DNA of 64,000 nt from Saxidomus purpurata (Eukaryota > Mollusca > Bivalvia > Venerida > Veneridae), in assembly GCA_022818135.1 (NCBI GenBank), contig JAFMSR010000015.1, forward strand, positions 25,131,627-25,195,626. The letters run 5' to 3'. How positions within the stretch are numbered: the first letter of the stretch is position 1; each line of letters opens with the position of its first letter. The position numbers and the translations under genes were made by a program. Positions 39,201 to 54,200 of the stretch are shown in pieces. A model generated the notes under the pieces. It searched no databases and was not told the origin of the DNA. It was given only the letters and a program-made list of their open reading frames with translations.

Positions 39201-42200
39201 TACTTGAGCATATTATATACAGAGTAACATCACTTACTGCATTGCTTTTGGCCTGCTTAAACATTAGGTTCAACTCCAGTAGCGACACTCTAAGGGTCCA
39301 GGGATCAAGGGTTTGCAGTATTCTATTTATAGTTTCTTTGTTATCTATTTCATCATCATCCATCTTGCTTGCGGCACTTGATGGGTAACAGATCATTCTA
39401 ACCAATTGTTGGGTCTGAAAACAACAAGAAAAGCATTGTTTTACAGTACTGGTTTTGCACATTAACTATGTCTGACAAAGCTTTAAGATACGCTTTAAAT
39501 ACAATTTCTATCTCACCACTGCTACCTATCAGGAGTGAAATCTCTGTATACATGTACTATACTACACTTTATATTGGTAATGTTTTGATTTTTAGTTCTA
39601 TTGTAAGTATCAAGCTAAGATTACACCATGAAAATACTTCATGTTTCTGCGTGAGAATCCTTGGCATGATCAATGAGTCAACACATCAACAGTGAGTAGG
39701 ACAACAAGGACAACACAAAGTTAACAATTTACAGTAATGCATATCAGAAAATTATAATTTTTATTAACAGAATGAGATCTCAGTATTAACCTTTCCCCAA
39801 TTACATTTCTAAAATGAACTGGCAAATCTTTCAATTTGGACAGTACTATTACTTGTGCGTCGTCTATGAATATACATGCTGATCATGATCTACACCAGAC
39901 ACAAAGACAGAATCACTTATAAGGAACAGAAAAGCATTAAATGTTGGGGGTACTTCATCTTATAAATGGTAAACACAGTTTCTTATATCATTCCAAAAGT
40001 TTCATTTGCAAATTTTTCTCTTAAGATTGGGTTCTTGTTCAAACACATTTATTGTACATCGATTGTAGACTCAAATTTTTGCAGCATATATTTACTCCTC
40101 TTGAGGCCTGCTTCCTACAGTCCTGATCAGAACGTATCAGTTTGTAAGATTGTATGGACCTCCTGGTTTACAATACAGTTATTTCACTGAGGAAGAGATC
40201 CATCTCCCATCTTACTTGTGCAGACGTACATCTTGTATCTGGTAAAAATTTACTTAAAACACATATTAATTAAAAAGGAATATACAGCAATGTTCAGGGA
40301 AGAGTACATGAAGGGAAAAGTGAGTGGGTGAGAAGAAGGAAATTAGGGAGACCAAAAAAAAACAAAAAACAAGTGACAGGAAATTGTCACAAAACCAGGT
40401 TTTCATTTTCCAGTCTGCTGGCCGAGCGCAAATGTATTCTTCTATATATAACATATGTGGAAAAAAAGCAAAGGGCCATAATTCAGGCAAAAATTATTTA
40501 AAAAAGAAGAAAAAAAAACAAAAAACTTCTCTGTGTGGGGTTTTGAACTGCTGGTCTCATGAGAAATTTTGTCATCTTACTGTAACAGAATACTCCAAAG
40601 TATACAGGACTGGTAATCTATTCTAAAAATAGACAGTAATAACAGAGTATTCTCCCTTTTATAATAACAGAGTATTCTCCCTTTTATATATACTTAAATA
40701 AGGAGACACAAAATTGCTAACGGACGGACGGACGGACGACCAGGGCAGAACATTATATATTCAATATTCTTTTAGTTAACAATTATAGTTCTGTGAAAGT
40801 TTGGTTGAAATCCCTTGAGAAATGTAGGAGTTGCACACAGAAGAGTACTTTTTGTATTTCTCTATATATATTACTTATGTGGAAAAAACAAAGGCCCATA
40901 ATTCTGTCAAAAATGATCAAATCACAAAACCCCGACAATATGCGCCAGGGCACTTGGTGACAATAATTCTGTGAAAGTTTGGTTGAAATCCCTTGAGAAG
41001 TGTAGAAGGAGTTGCGCACAGAAGAATTACATGTGAAACAAGAGCTGTCCCTCCCAAGTGACGAATGCCCCCGAAAGAGGTGCCTCATAGTCTGTGTCCT
41101 CTCCATGTGCTCAATAAATGTGCTATGTAATTTTAAAATCCTTCCATGCATGACAGAGTAATCATGCATACAGTATTCCATTACTTTAAACACTAAGTGT
41201 GACCTTGACCTTTGAGGTAGGGACTTGGGTCTTGCACGCGACACATCCACTTGATGTGCTAGACATTTGTGCACAGTTATTTTAAAATCCTTCAAAGCAT
41301 AATAAAGTTATAGTCCGGACACAAATGTATGCATATATACAGGATTCCATTACCTATAAACTCTAAGTGTGACCTTGACCTTTGTGGTAGGGATGTGGGT
41401 CATGCACGCGACACGTCGTCTTGATGTGCTAGACATTTGTGCCAAATTATTTTAAAATCCTTCAAGGCATGACAAAGTTACAGTCCGGACACGAATGTGT
41501 GCATATATGCTTATATAGAGGAATCCATTACCTTCAAACTCTAAGTATGACCTTGACCTTTGAGCTAGGGACGTGGGTCTTGCACGCGACACGTCGTCTT
41601 GATGTGCTAGACATTTTGTGCCAAGTTATTTTAAAATCCTTCAATGCATGACAAAGTTACAGTCCGGACACGAATGTGTGCATATATGCTTATATGGAGG
41701 AACCATTACCTTCAAACTCTAAGTATGACCTTGACCTTTGAGCTAGGGACGTGGGTCTTGCAGCGACACGTCGTCTTGATGTGCTAGACATGTGTGCCTA
41801 GTTATTTTAAAATCCTTCAATGCTGACAAAGTTACAGTCCGGACACGAATGTGTGCATATATAGGGATTCCATAACCTTCATACTCCAAGTGTGACCTTC
41901 ACCTTTGAGGTAGGGATGTGGGTCTTGCCACGCGACACGCCGCCTTGATGTGCTAGACATGTGTGCCAAGTTATTTTAAAATCCTTCAATGCATGACAAA
42001 GTTACAGTCCGGACACGAATTTGTAAGTGGGGGCACGGACGGACGGACGGACGGACAGACGGACGGCCGGACGAGCCCGACGGACAGACGGGCAGACGGC
42101 AGACCGGCGGTGCGATTTTAATATGCCACCCTTCGGGGCTAAAAACAAAGGGCCATAATTCTGTCAAAAATGACCAAATCGCAAAACCCGGATATATGCG

Positions 42201-45200
42201 CCAGGGCACTTCATGACATACTTCTGTGAAAGTTTGGTTGAAATCCATTGAGAAATGTAGGAGGAGTTGCGCACAGAAGAATTACATGTGAAAAAAACAA
42301 AGGGCCATAATTCTGTCAAAAATGACCGAATCACAAAACCCCGACAATATCCCGCCGGGGCACTTCATGACAATACTTCTGTGAAAGTTTGGTTGAAATC
42401 CGTTGAGAAATGTAGGAGGAGTTGCGCACAGAAGAAATTGTTTATGCCCGCCCGCCGACATACCCCAATCTAATAACCAGGATTTTTCCTTCGGAAAACC
42501 TGGTTAAAAATATAATAATAATAACATATTCATTATAAGATGTATTAATATTTATTGTATCACCTGTTCTGAGCTAAGCATTGTATCTAGCAGCATCTCT
42601 GCATTGAAGAGACCCTCTGGATCCCGTAAGAATTTCTCTCTCACCCAATCCTGACTGCACATTTCTCGTAAAGAATGTTTTGCAAATTCACTCAGCCCAG
42701 CATTTTCCATATTCCCTGATGTCCTGAAATAGTCAAAAAGGGTATTAAATCATTATAAAACCCGAGAACTTTAATTGTTATGCCTATACATGTATTCATG
42801 CACTGATTTGATTGGTTAACCATCTATGCACCCACAATCCAACTACAAGACCAACAACTTGAGTTGAGAATGGTCATCTCAGCCTTTGAGGTATGATCAA
42901 CACATGTTGAAACTTTGGATAAAGTCTGGTGTAAATCTTCACAGGCTGATATACTTGACTATAAAATCTTGATACACTCTGTCACTATGATGGTTTAAGA
43001 ATTTCAAAGTTAAGAATGAAAGTAGTTTTGACAAAGACAAGTTTATTCTATCTAGGGTTGTTGAAAGCAAAACATTAGCTGCACAACTTCAGTCATGTAT
43101 GTAAGCCTTCCGAAGTGTTAACATAAAATTGAAGGGTAGAGACATAAGTAAGTATTCAGTGTAAACATATTAATTTCACAATGCTTAAATTCTTGCAATG
43201 CATATTATCTTCTTTCAATGCCTGCTTCCAAATCCTAGGGGTTCTGACCAGTATTTGCACCAAAATACAGGATTGTGAAATTCACATGCTGCTAGTGGGA
43301 TTTGACCCCATGACCTGCAGGTTTGGATTCGAACGCTCTACCCTACACCATGTTGCCACCCTCAGAACTAAAGTGGTATAAGAACCTACCCTAGCATCAT
43401 GTCCATGTTTATATCCTCCTCTAAACTACTTAGTAATGTACTGATGATGTCATCTCCACCTTTACTGTCCTTCTTACCAGAGGTCTTTGTCTTCACTTCA
43501 TCTCTACATGAGTCAGCTACAGATACATATACACGTGTAAATACCTAGACACAATACTTTAAAACAACTTTATTCTGATATTTAAGCAGGACAGACCCAC
43601 CTTTATCTGGAACTTATGTATACACATGTTAAGCAATATAGCTTTAAGCAGATTATAAATACTAAAAATGTACAATTATTCAAATACGACCTAACACATT
43701 TGTTATCTAAACTCTCTGTCTGTATGACAATACATGCACCTTGAGGAAGCCATAAAGGGATGGGGTAGGGGTCATTCTAACCGAAGTGTCTGAATAAATG
43801 TCCTGATATCCTTATGTAGAACGGGAAATTTGTCTGAGTCACATGACTTATAATTTTATCAAAATTTCTTCAAAATAATGAAAACAACTTAAAAGTCTTG
43901 ATACAAAGTTTTGATAGAAATATCATTTTTTACCTAACGCTAGCATAGCCTTCAAAACAGCTAATACAGCCCCTACATCTATGTTATTATGTACGGCTGC
44001 CAGTAAGTGCCGATCTGATGATGCCTTTATGTGCGTCCCCCTCTTGTTACTGCCAGGGTATGGGTAACTGCTGTTGTGAGAAACCTTAAAGAGTCGTAAT
44101 AACAGATGACACGTCAGTCTGGCTCCCGGCTCAGCATCCTGGTCTCCACCAGCTGTAAGAAGCACCGACAAATGATTTTATGTCAATATCAAATTCTTTT
44201 CTTCCCAACACAAACAGATTCTAGTAATATTCTACTGTATTCCTTCAGAAAATCGGAGTTAACTAAAAATAATTCAATACACTGAAAGTTTGTGCCACTT
44301 TATTTCGAAGTCCAACAGATTCTGAACATGCATAAAATATAGTCAAATAGCCTGTAATTTATATGTATAAACATATTATTGATTGGAGATGGTTGAGACA
44401 TGCACTCCAGATTGTGTCAATGTGGTGACAATTTTAAGTTATGTTATATTGAAGCGACTGAGATGAAATATACAATGAGCTACATTTTTTTTATCCCTAA
44501 GCCTGAATTTGACCTTGAATCAAGTCAACTAAAACAAGCTCTCTGCTTATTGTCTGGAGATTTTTGTAAGGTCACTGTGAGGCCAAATGCTGGCCTGACC
44601 TTGGCCAGATACCACTATTTCTCTGTTGCTAAGACAACAGTACAGTCTTAAAACACTAAACACCCACACCAGGTCACCTTTCTTAATGGGTACATGTGTA
44701 CCAAAGCTATGGTTATAGAAGTGTTACAAAAATGTCAGTTCTAAATTCATATATAAGTAAGAAAAATAGACCTACCAAATGCTGGGTTGACTAGAGATGG
44801 CAGTGCTACATATCCTATAAAATCTTGTAGTGAGAAACAATGTCGAGCAATCAGTACAGACGTGAATACTGCCAGATTGTCATGGAATGACAAGTCACTA
44901 ACCTGAAATGAAGAATGAAACGTTGATGAAAGAAAGACCTGAACTTTGATAATCTTGAAATAGAGATTTAACTATTACAACAATGATGATAACAATGATG
45001 TCAATGTAGATTATGATTAATGAGAAATATGCTGAGTATATGAAGAGCTAGTGCCCAAAACTATAGTAGATTATGGGCCTTTCTTTGCTTCTTTCATGCT
45101 TAATACGCATTTCTGGAGGTCAAGTTAGAAAAGTTCTCTTTCTGCAAACAACAAGACTAAGAAATTAGCTTTTTTGCACATTTTGAATTAACAATATGCA

Positions 45201-48200
45201 ATATCAGCATACAAAAATATCAGTTCCTATGTCTAGTAGATCCAAAATTGCAACATCCTAAATATGTACTTCAATTTGCATTGGAAGTATTTTATTATGA
45301 TAAGTACATGCATGTGTATCATGTCTATAGAAATATTTATGTTCACTTTCAACCATATTTTATTTTTATAGAGTACAAATGTACCATTAAAACAAAAAAG
45401 AATCATTTTGATTTGCTGTTACTGTTGCCATTGCAATGTTCTACTAGAATTTTTAAACAAGAGATGTTTCTATGCAGGAAAATACAGTGGCTATCAGATT
45501 TTAACATTGATTTTTGCATTTAAAAAAATGTAATCGCATAATGTAACAAATATCAGAAGACCCCTTTTCCTGTGATGCTGGTCATTTCAGCATGAATCTT
45601 CCACAAGCCATAAACAGGAGATACGATTGGTTTGTGCTTGTCTGGGCCCCTATACAATTTTGTGTGTAAAAGAGCAACCCATACTGCCCCTAAACAACCT
45701 TCTATCAAGGAAATGAATAAGTTTCATACAGTTACACGTATATTTCTTTAACTAATACGATACAACTACAATCACAAGTTCATGAAGATCCCAAGTTTTC
45801 TACAACATGAATTTGGATAGTTGCATTCATTTGCGCCAAAGCACCAGTGTAACCTCTTTCTTGATTGGATAAGCAGCCATTACTCCAAAATAAAATCATG
45901 AATCAAACCAATCAGATACTTACATCTATTTGTGTGAGAACATCTATGTAACCGCAACTATGATTGGATGAGCAACACAATGCTTTCAGTACACCCAACC
46001 ATTCAGCACTCAGAGAATTACACTTTGCAGTCAACTCTGCACACAGTACACTGATCTCATTTAATCTGTGAAAATTGAAATAACATTTCATACATGTACT
46101 GTGATTATCGGCAAATAACAAGTTCACACACTGCCTGCCTATTGTTTCGTTAAGTTTACTCTTACTTATTTTACAACAATTGTAGATTCAAGTCCTTGCA
46201 ACTTATATTGACTTCTCTAGATGACTGCTTCCAGATCCAACCAGAACTTTCGTTAAAGAAGGGATTACTGAGGTCCTAGTTAATTTCTGATAAGGAGATT
46301 TAAACCTGCTAATTCCAGGTTAGGAGTCTAACACTCATACCCCTATACAAATGTGTGTACCTGACTTTGAAATAATTGTGCAAAAAAATACAAAAATCAA
46401 GACCGAAACCCTACATTAGATATGAAGCAAGAAGCAGCTTTCTAGATAACTACTATTGTACATATATGCTCTCATTCTGTACACGATGAATTACACAGCA
46501 TATTACATGAAGCATTTCAATTAAAACTGACTAAAGACATTTGACACTTCATTCAAAATAACAATCTCTTCAATAAACTCACTCATTAATTTACTAAATA
46601 ACACTTACCTGTCTGAAGACAGTAGAAATTTACAGATATTCAACATTGTGTTAACGACAAAACTGTATCGACTAGCAGATTGTTTATTTAACTGATCTAT
46701 CAAAGCTTGTTCTATTGGAATTGTCCTGAAATGGAAACAGATATAACATACATATACATGTAATACTTCTGTTGTACACTATATTGTCCTTTAAATTCTA
46801 ATAAACAATAATTACAGTACACTCCCAAAATGTCAGACCCCTAAAAATCAGGTCAACTAAAAATCTTGTCGATTTTTTCTAGGCCTTTTTTTCTCCATGA
46901 TGAATGTTTAAATTTCCACAAAAATCTGGGCCTTCATATTTAAGTCTGAAATGTTTTGCACCTTATTTTGATCAGGATTACTGTGAAAAGGTAAACAGCT
47001 CAATACAGTTGACAGAAAACAGCATTCTGAATCTGAACATTCTGTAACAGAAATTACTGACTGACTTTTTTAAATGAAAGATCTTTAATAATTTATAGAC
47101 TGATGAACAGAAAGAACATAAATGTTTTGTTAACACAAAGTCATATTCACAGTAAACAAAATGGACTTTCATCTAACTTATTGGATGTGCAGTTTTTTGG
47201 GGTGTGCAGGCTAATCTGGATCCATACTCCAAAAGGTCTTAATAGTTTTGCACAGCTAGGCTTGTATTTTCTTTGTTAACTTACTTCGCATTTTCCAGGA
47301 ATTCCAACATGAATGTAGGGTCCCACATGATGTTTGATGATGCTGGTTTGATATCTGCATACAATGTCACCCGTATCTTAGAGTAGGCGTTGCTGAACAT
47401 CTCCTGGAACTTGTTCTGCAGGGGAAAGAGATATATGGATGTGAAATGTGGGGTCTATACAGACAGAGTGGGTAAACAGTTCCGGGCAAAACAAATCAAA
47501 CCAAAGCTACAGTTCCTTGCAGCTAACTTAAACTGATTTAATACCTTAACATAATTAAGGCAAATTTGAACCAGGGGGCCTATATCGCTTACCTGGCAAC
47601 ATCCATATCAACAGTGCTTCAGTTGCTTCAAGGCAGGCAGTTTATCTGTCTTTCCTGGACTGGGAAAGACCAGTTTAAGACTGATATCCTGCATAAGAAA
47701 CTTCAAACTTTCTCATGTAGAAACAGCTCTAAACATGACGACTTGAACCCGCAATTAGCGAGAGCTTTAGAGATTTCAAGTCAGGAACAGGAACCAGTTG
47801 GTCTGCATTTTTTCATTTAAACAACAGAAATATTTCATACCTTGAGATAACTACAGGATGTGTAGACATCATACAAGTAAGCCAGGATACACCTCTCAGC
47901 TGATGAGCAGTCGGCTGGGTTACATACATGCTTCACAACACCAATCAGGCTGAAAGATTTAAAACAAGAACATAAAACGGACCCATTTTCATAAAACTTC
48001 TTAACTGAAATCATGAACATTATATCTCAGGTTTGTCACAGTTCCTAATAGCCTTTGACAGACTGTATCACTTTTCAAGCTCTTTATCAACAGACTGGAC
48101 TAATGAACTATGGCATAAAATATAATGATAAGATTCATTTTGCCTCTCCTGCACATAGTTAAAGGTTCTGTAGGGTGGAAGAAGTTTGAAATTTGTTAAA

Positions 48201-51200
48201 TCACATTTTTAACTATAATTTGCACTGAAACGCTTCCTTTGGTCAAAAGTGGCTACAAACCTAGGAGAGGCCAGACCCTTTTACCCCTTCTAGAAAGGTT
48301 CACATTACATTCCAAAAGTAAAGATGTGTGAATCAATTAGCCATGACCTAAACCTCCCTGTTGATTTTCACTTGGGACTATTCCTTGACTTACCCTTCAA
48401 ATGCCTGGAATGTGAGATCCTCGGAGACTAGAAGGAAGGAGTGGTACTTCCTGAAGATTGCCACTATACACAGACACAAGGATGTTGTGTAGATACCAGA
48501 CAGATTGGAGTTACTTGCTGATAACTGACTCTCCACAATACTCAGCTCTTTCAACAACTGTAATTCATACACAGATAAACATGAGTAATAAACATAATTA
48601 CAAAGGCAATTCAAACACGTAATATACAAAAGCAACAGATTAAATTGTTCACAAACATTACAAACATTGTTATGAAAAAACGATCTGACTTTCTCAAAAA
48701 ATATTTAACTTCACAGAACTTACCTGTACAGAAAATTCTAGAAGTGAGTTCACATTCATTGAATGCTCCATCAGATCAAACAAGTAGGATATATTCTCCA
48801 CCTGCGGGAGGAAAGTTGACGTCCCTGATGTGAAACAGTTTATAAGTTCATGTACAGCCATTGTACACTGCCATGTCACCACATGCTGATCATAGTATGA
48901 CATTTTCTGAAACTTTCCAAAAAGCACTTCTAGATTTCCAACAACAGAAACCGAAATCGGTTCATCTTTGTCTTTCTTTTTCTTCGGTTTTCCGAGATCA
49001 CCACTACTCATGTCAATACAGCTTTTTCGACTGTAAAGTCGCACAATCTCTTTACCGACTTTTTTCAAAATGTGACGTGCTTGGTCTCTTGCTTTACCAA
49101 CTCCAAACAATACAACAAGTCGTTGATTGCACTCGTGATTTGACAGTTCATCTTGTGTAAGAGGGAAGTGTGTGGCATATTGCTGGTGTCTAGATGGACC
49201 TTTAAGTTCAGTCATTGATGTTTGCTCAGGCTTGCTCACACTTGGTATAGGCTGTTCTTTCTCTGATTTTGTTGACTTTACCGATGCTGTAATTTAAATA
49301 GTGAAACATTCTATTGCAATACACCTAAAAAAACTTTGTTAGACTTTAATTCACAATTATCAATGTGGTAGATATGGCTCTGGACAAAAACATATGGCTC
49401 TACCTGACCATGGCGATTTTGTATTCAATCTTTAAAAGGCCATAACTTGTTTTTGAAGAAATTAAACTGAAACTCAAGGGGCATCAACTCAATATAGTAA
49501 TAAACATTTCCATAAAGTTTGACTGAAACCGATTACCAATTTGGCAGAAATGGCTCTGGACAGAAATTTGCTAACAGACGGACGGACAACCAACACCCTA
49601 ACATAATATGTCCATTCGGGCCTATAAAATTAGTTAGCCTTTTTCATTACCATAATTGTGAATAACAACCTTCTGAATTAACATCCAGTAACCAGCACAG
49701 AGTAAGATCGGCTCATTCTAATGAACAGGGAACCTGACATTTTTACACAGTGTTTTCCATTCCATACTTATAGCAATTGTACTGACTGGTAATTAGATTC
49801 ACTAACAACAAATACCAAGAATTTTCAAATGAATTTCCCACAGCAAGCATTTTCTTGTTCAACTGCTATATAAAGCACTGCCCTATGGATAATCTCTTGT
49901 ATAAACAGATACATTTTGTAAATGCTTAATCAGCATTCTCACCTGGTGCATTAGGGCTAGGTCTTGGTTCATTTTTTACATCAAATCAATCAAACAATCA
50001 ATCAATCAATCAATCAGATAAATGCTTAATGAGCAAACTCACCTGGTGCATTAGGGCTGAGTCTTGGTTCATCTTTTACATCAAAGAAGCTTCCAAAGTC
50101 TGTCTCCATAGTATGAATGTCCATATCAACTTTAATATCATCTTGGTGCTGAAAGTGGGCAGAAGTTTTCACTTTGAATTACCAGCCTGTTTATCAAATG
50201 CCCAGTAAGGTAATGGAACAAGAGGGCCAAGATGGCCCTTTATCTTCCACCTTGGTACAAGTCCACTTGCCTGGTGGAAGATCACTAGACAATGTTATAT
50301 ACCAAATAGGTTTTCCTACATACGTCTTTGTAAAACAAGTGACCCCCAAGGCAAGGTAATTTTGACCCCAGGGGCATAATTTGAACAAACTTTGAAGAGG
50401 TCTACTAGGCAATGCTACATGCCAAATATCTAAGCTCTAGGCCTTGTGGTTTCAGAGAAGAAGATTTTTAAAGTTTTTCCTATATAAGCATATGTTAAAC
50501 TAAGTGACCCCCTGGGCAAGATCAATTTTGATCCAAGAGTAATAATTTGAACAATCTTGGTAGAGGTCCACTAGACAATGCTACATGCCAAATATCTAAG
50601 CTCTAGGCCTTGTGGTTTCAGAGAAGAAGATTTTTAAAGTTTTTCCTATATAAGCCTATGTAAAACTAAGTGACCACCCGCGCGGGGTCTATTTTGGCCC
50701 GGGGGTCATAATTTGAACAATCTTGGTAGAGGTCCACTAGACAATGCTACAGGCCAAATATCTAAGCTTTAGGCCTTGTGGTTTCAGAGAAGAAGATTTT
50801 TAAAGTTTTTCCTATTTGTTGCCGTGGCAACCAGACTTCTGCATGGACTGGAATTCTTTGAACAATTTTGGTAGAGCTTCACGCAAGGAACATCCCTGCA
50901 TAGTTTCATCAACATTGGCCTAGTGGTTTCAGAGGAGATGTCATTTGAATCAAAATGTTGACGGACGACGGACAATCATCCATTAGAAAAGCTCACCCTG
51001 GCAAAGCCAGATGAGCTAAAAACAAAGACAAGATCACTGCAGTCTAAAAACTTTGCAAGCTTGAAAAAGATTTCACTAAACAGAATCTGGTTTTGAAGTT
51101 TTTAAAATGTTTTTCAAATTTAACATTGCTTATTTGTTCATTTCTATGATGAAGTTCTCTATTTGTGCTTATACATTGCATACTATATTTTCTCATTTTG

Positions 51201-54200
51201 CTGAGTGGTGCTGTTACTTCAGTTTCTCCTTAATTACATCTGACGAATAATTTCTGGTCACGCGAAATAAACATGAGACAAATGATTTTGATAACTCTCG
51301 ATGAACCATTGATTTATATTAGGCAGAACATTTTTCCTTTAAGTCTTATCACACCCATAGCAAGGAATCTGAAGAGATTTTAATGAAATAATTCAAGTGA
51401 ACCTCGGGCAATAAATTTTCTCTGTAACCAGTCTCCCACTTTCTTTATCTTATTGGTTACAAATGAAGTCACTTTGTAAAACTGCCCAATCAAAAGCTAA
51501 GGATTTCAGACTGGTCTACAGATTGTAGTTTAAAGACATGTTCTCATGTCTGATAGTATGTCTTCAGGCATATTACTGGATTAATTGCCATAGAAACAAA
51601 CAGCAAGAGCAGTCTTCAGTCTTCTTACACAAAACTTACCTCATGTTTAATGCTCTCCACTTCACTTTTCATGCTCAGCAGGTCAACGCTATCTGCGACC
51701 ATGGATGACGATACAGCCGGAGCAGACATGAGATCACCGCGGGCGATCAAAGTGCACATGTACGCATCATGGGAAAACACTTCATGACGTATAAGCTCCG
51801 AGAACAGGTGAATCAAGTTGGCAAATGCTTGTTGGTTGTCGTCACTTGAATTTGCAGTGTCATCTACAGAATAAAAACATAGTTTATCAACAGTGAAGAA
51901 GTTTTGACCAGAACCAAAAGAGAACTTAATCAAAAGTGTTAATCAAGCAGGGTTTTGTCAATGCAATTAAGAGCATGGTGTAGTCTGTAAATGAATTCCA
52001 CATTTTTTCCCTTATTTTAAACAACACTTGAATTTATACCAAAATACTGAATTTTCATTTTCTCTGAGCAAGGCTAGCACTGGCCCACTATTTTTCTTTG
52101 AACCATTTTTACCACGTACATCTAGTGCTATTTGCATAGCTTTCGAAAGGTAGACTGCCAAATCAATATTTTTCTTCAAATCAATAACCAATTTCACCTG
52201 TTGCCAATTTTGGCAAAGGCTACTACCACAGCTGTACTAGCCCTGCTTGGAGAACATTTTTCCCTATTACAAGTTACCTAAAATTGGAGCTTTTGTATCA
52301 AGAAAGTTAAGGAGTAGATTCTGGAAGACAGGAACACTGGCAGGTACCATCATATCAGATCCTGCAGAGTCTTTGTCATCTGGTAGGTCTGAATCCCCAT
52401 ATTTCTGAAGAAAAATTGTGCCAATTGAGTTACAAGCTATAACATCACCTAATGGCAACATATCAACAAGCATTCATTACTAATTAACATAAGACATCAA
52501 GCCTTTCACCAGCAAACAAACTAGACCACTTTGTGGATGGGCTTTTAATTTTACCAATTTGACATGGATGCATTCAAAATAAACCATAAATATCTTCAAG
52601 TGTAAAGAAATTAAAGTTATTAAAATAAAATTCTTACCTCCATTCTGATGTCAATTTGCCTCTTCTCTAAGAGTTTAGCCACAACTACTGCCCTATAAGC
52701 ACTTTGTCTCTTGGTGCTCACTGCCCAGTCTATAAGCAGTGTAATGATTGGTTCATCACTGACCAATGGCTGCAAAGGTAACAACTTTTTATAATAACTT
52801 CAGTTTACAAAGCATTATGGGGAGATCAGGGGCAAGGTGCTAACTACCTGAACAAGGTTTATAGGTTCAATCCCCTGCTCAGTCACAAGCATAACTAATA
52901 ATTTTTTGGATGAGACTTTAAACCAAGATCCTATGTATCAGTGCTGTATACTGGGAATTTCAAAGAACCATGAATGTCCCAAAAACCAAAACATTTTCTG
53001 TACTTTGCACTTTCCCTTGAAACCTAAAATAACTAACCTATTCTGATGACGTGTGTCATATAGGCCAAGAGTTTCCCTAGTACCAGCGATAAAACTCTAA
53101 ATATGACATGATCAAGTTTTATGTAAAGACTAAAGCAGGCAGTCCTTGCTGGTAGAAATTGTTCAACACAATACGGAGACAAAAGTGATTTATCATGAAC
53201 ACTTAGTCTAGCTATTTAATCAGAAGATAACTTTAAAGAAAACATCAGTCATATTACAGCTCATTTTTCTATACAGCTTTCATATAAACTCAAGTATGAT
53301 AATTATAGCATGGTCACTCAGTCATTAGAATATACTACATGCTAAAGAAATAATCTATTACAACATATACATGTAGTTAAAGAAATAACTTATTTACAAT
53401 TACAGTGGTGCTCACGTGTAACTTTGCAAAATCTTCGTGTATCGTGCATTCCGTTTGCATTCATCGTGCGGTCGTTAACCTAGACCTAAATACGTATTAT
53501 TCATATTATTGTTCAAAGATCGGATTAAATTGATGAAATAGAAAGAATCATCCTTTCAATTATCTAAACTGTCTTTCTGTTACATTTTTTTTCTTTTTCT
53601 CACGAGATATTTGTGGGGAGAAGAGATGTTGACTTCCGGTAAAACCAAATGTAGACGTTCTGCATATTGTGAAAGATTTACATCAGGTGTTATTCTACCG
53701 ACACAAAGGATATGGGAACTCACTTATTTGTAAATTGCTTCTGTGTAGACATTCAGTAAAATGCTCAATGTAACTGTAAAAATTATGGCAGTGCCGCTAT
53801 TCAACTACTAATTATTCTTATGATCTGTTTGGTTTCACTGTAAATTATCGATAATTTAGGACTTTAACATGCTTCGATTCAGCTCTTACATTGTAATTAG
53901 ACATATATTAATAATATTGTTGTTAAGCAAACGAAAATGTCCGAGTAAATCGAATAATCGTTTTTTGTTTCGTTCATCGGGAATCCTGTATCGTTCTTAT
54001 CGCTCATCATTCATGATTCATTCACCAGTTATCGTGCGTTCATCGTGCGTTCCGTTTGCGTGTATCATGCGTGTATCGTTCGTTCCGTGTGCAAAGTTAT
54101 ACGTAAGCACCACTGCATGTTCAATGTCTGAAATTACTTGAGGTACTTCAAGAGCAACGTATTGGTCAAATGTAAATCATTGTTTTACAAAAACAGACTT

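Noticed and set aside
40783..41295. 170-codon frame on the - strand
   Set aside because: It crosses the border between two transposable elements and is made of repeat DNA, with no protein similarity.
43285..43375. Genuine tRNA gene
   Set aside because: A and B boxes are present but the arms do not pair into a cloverleaf and no acceptor stem is visible. A SINE head is the better reading.
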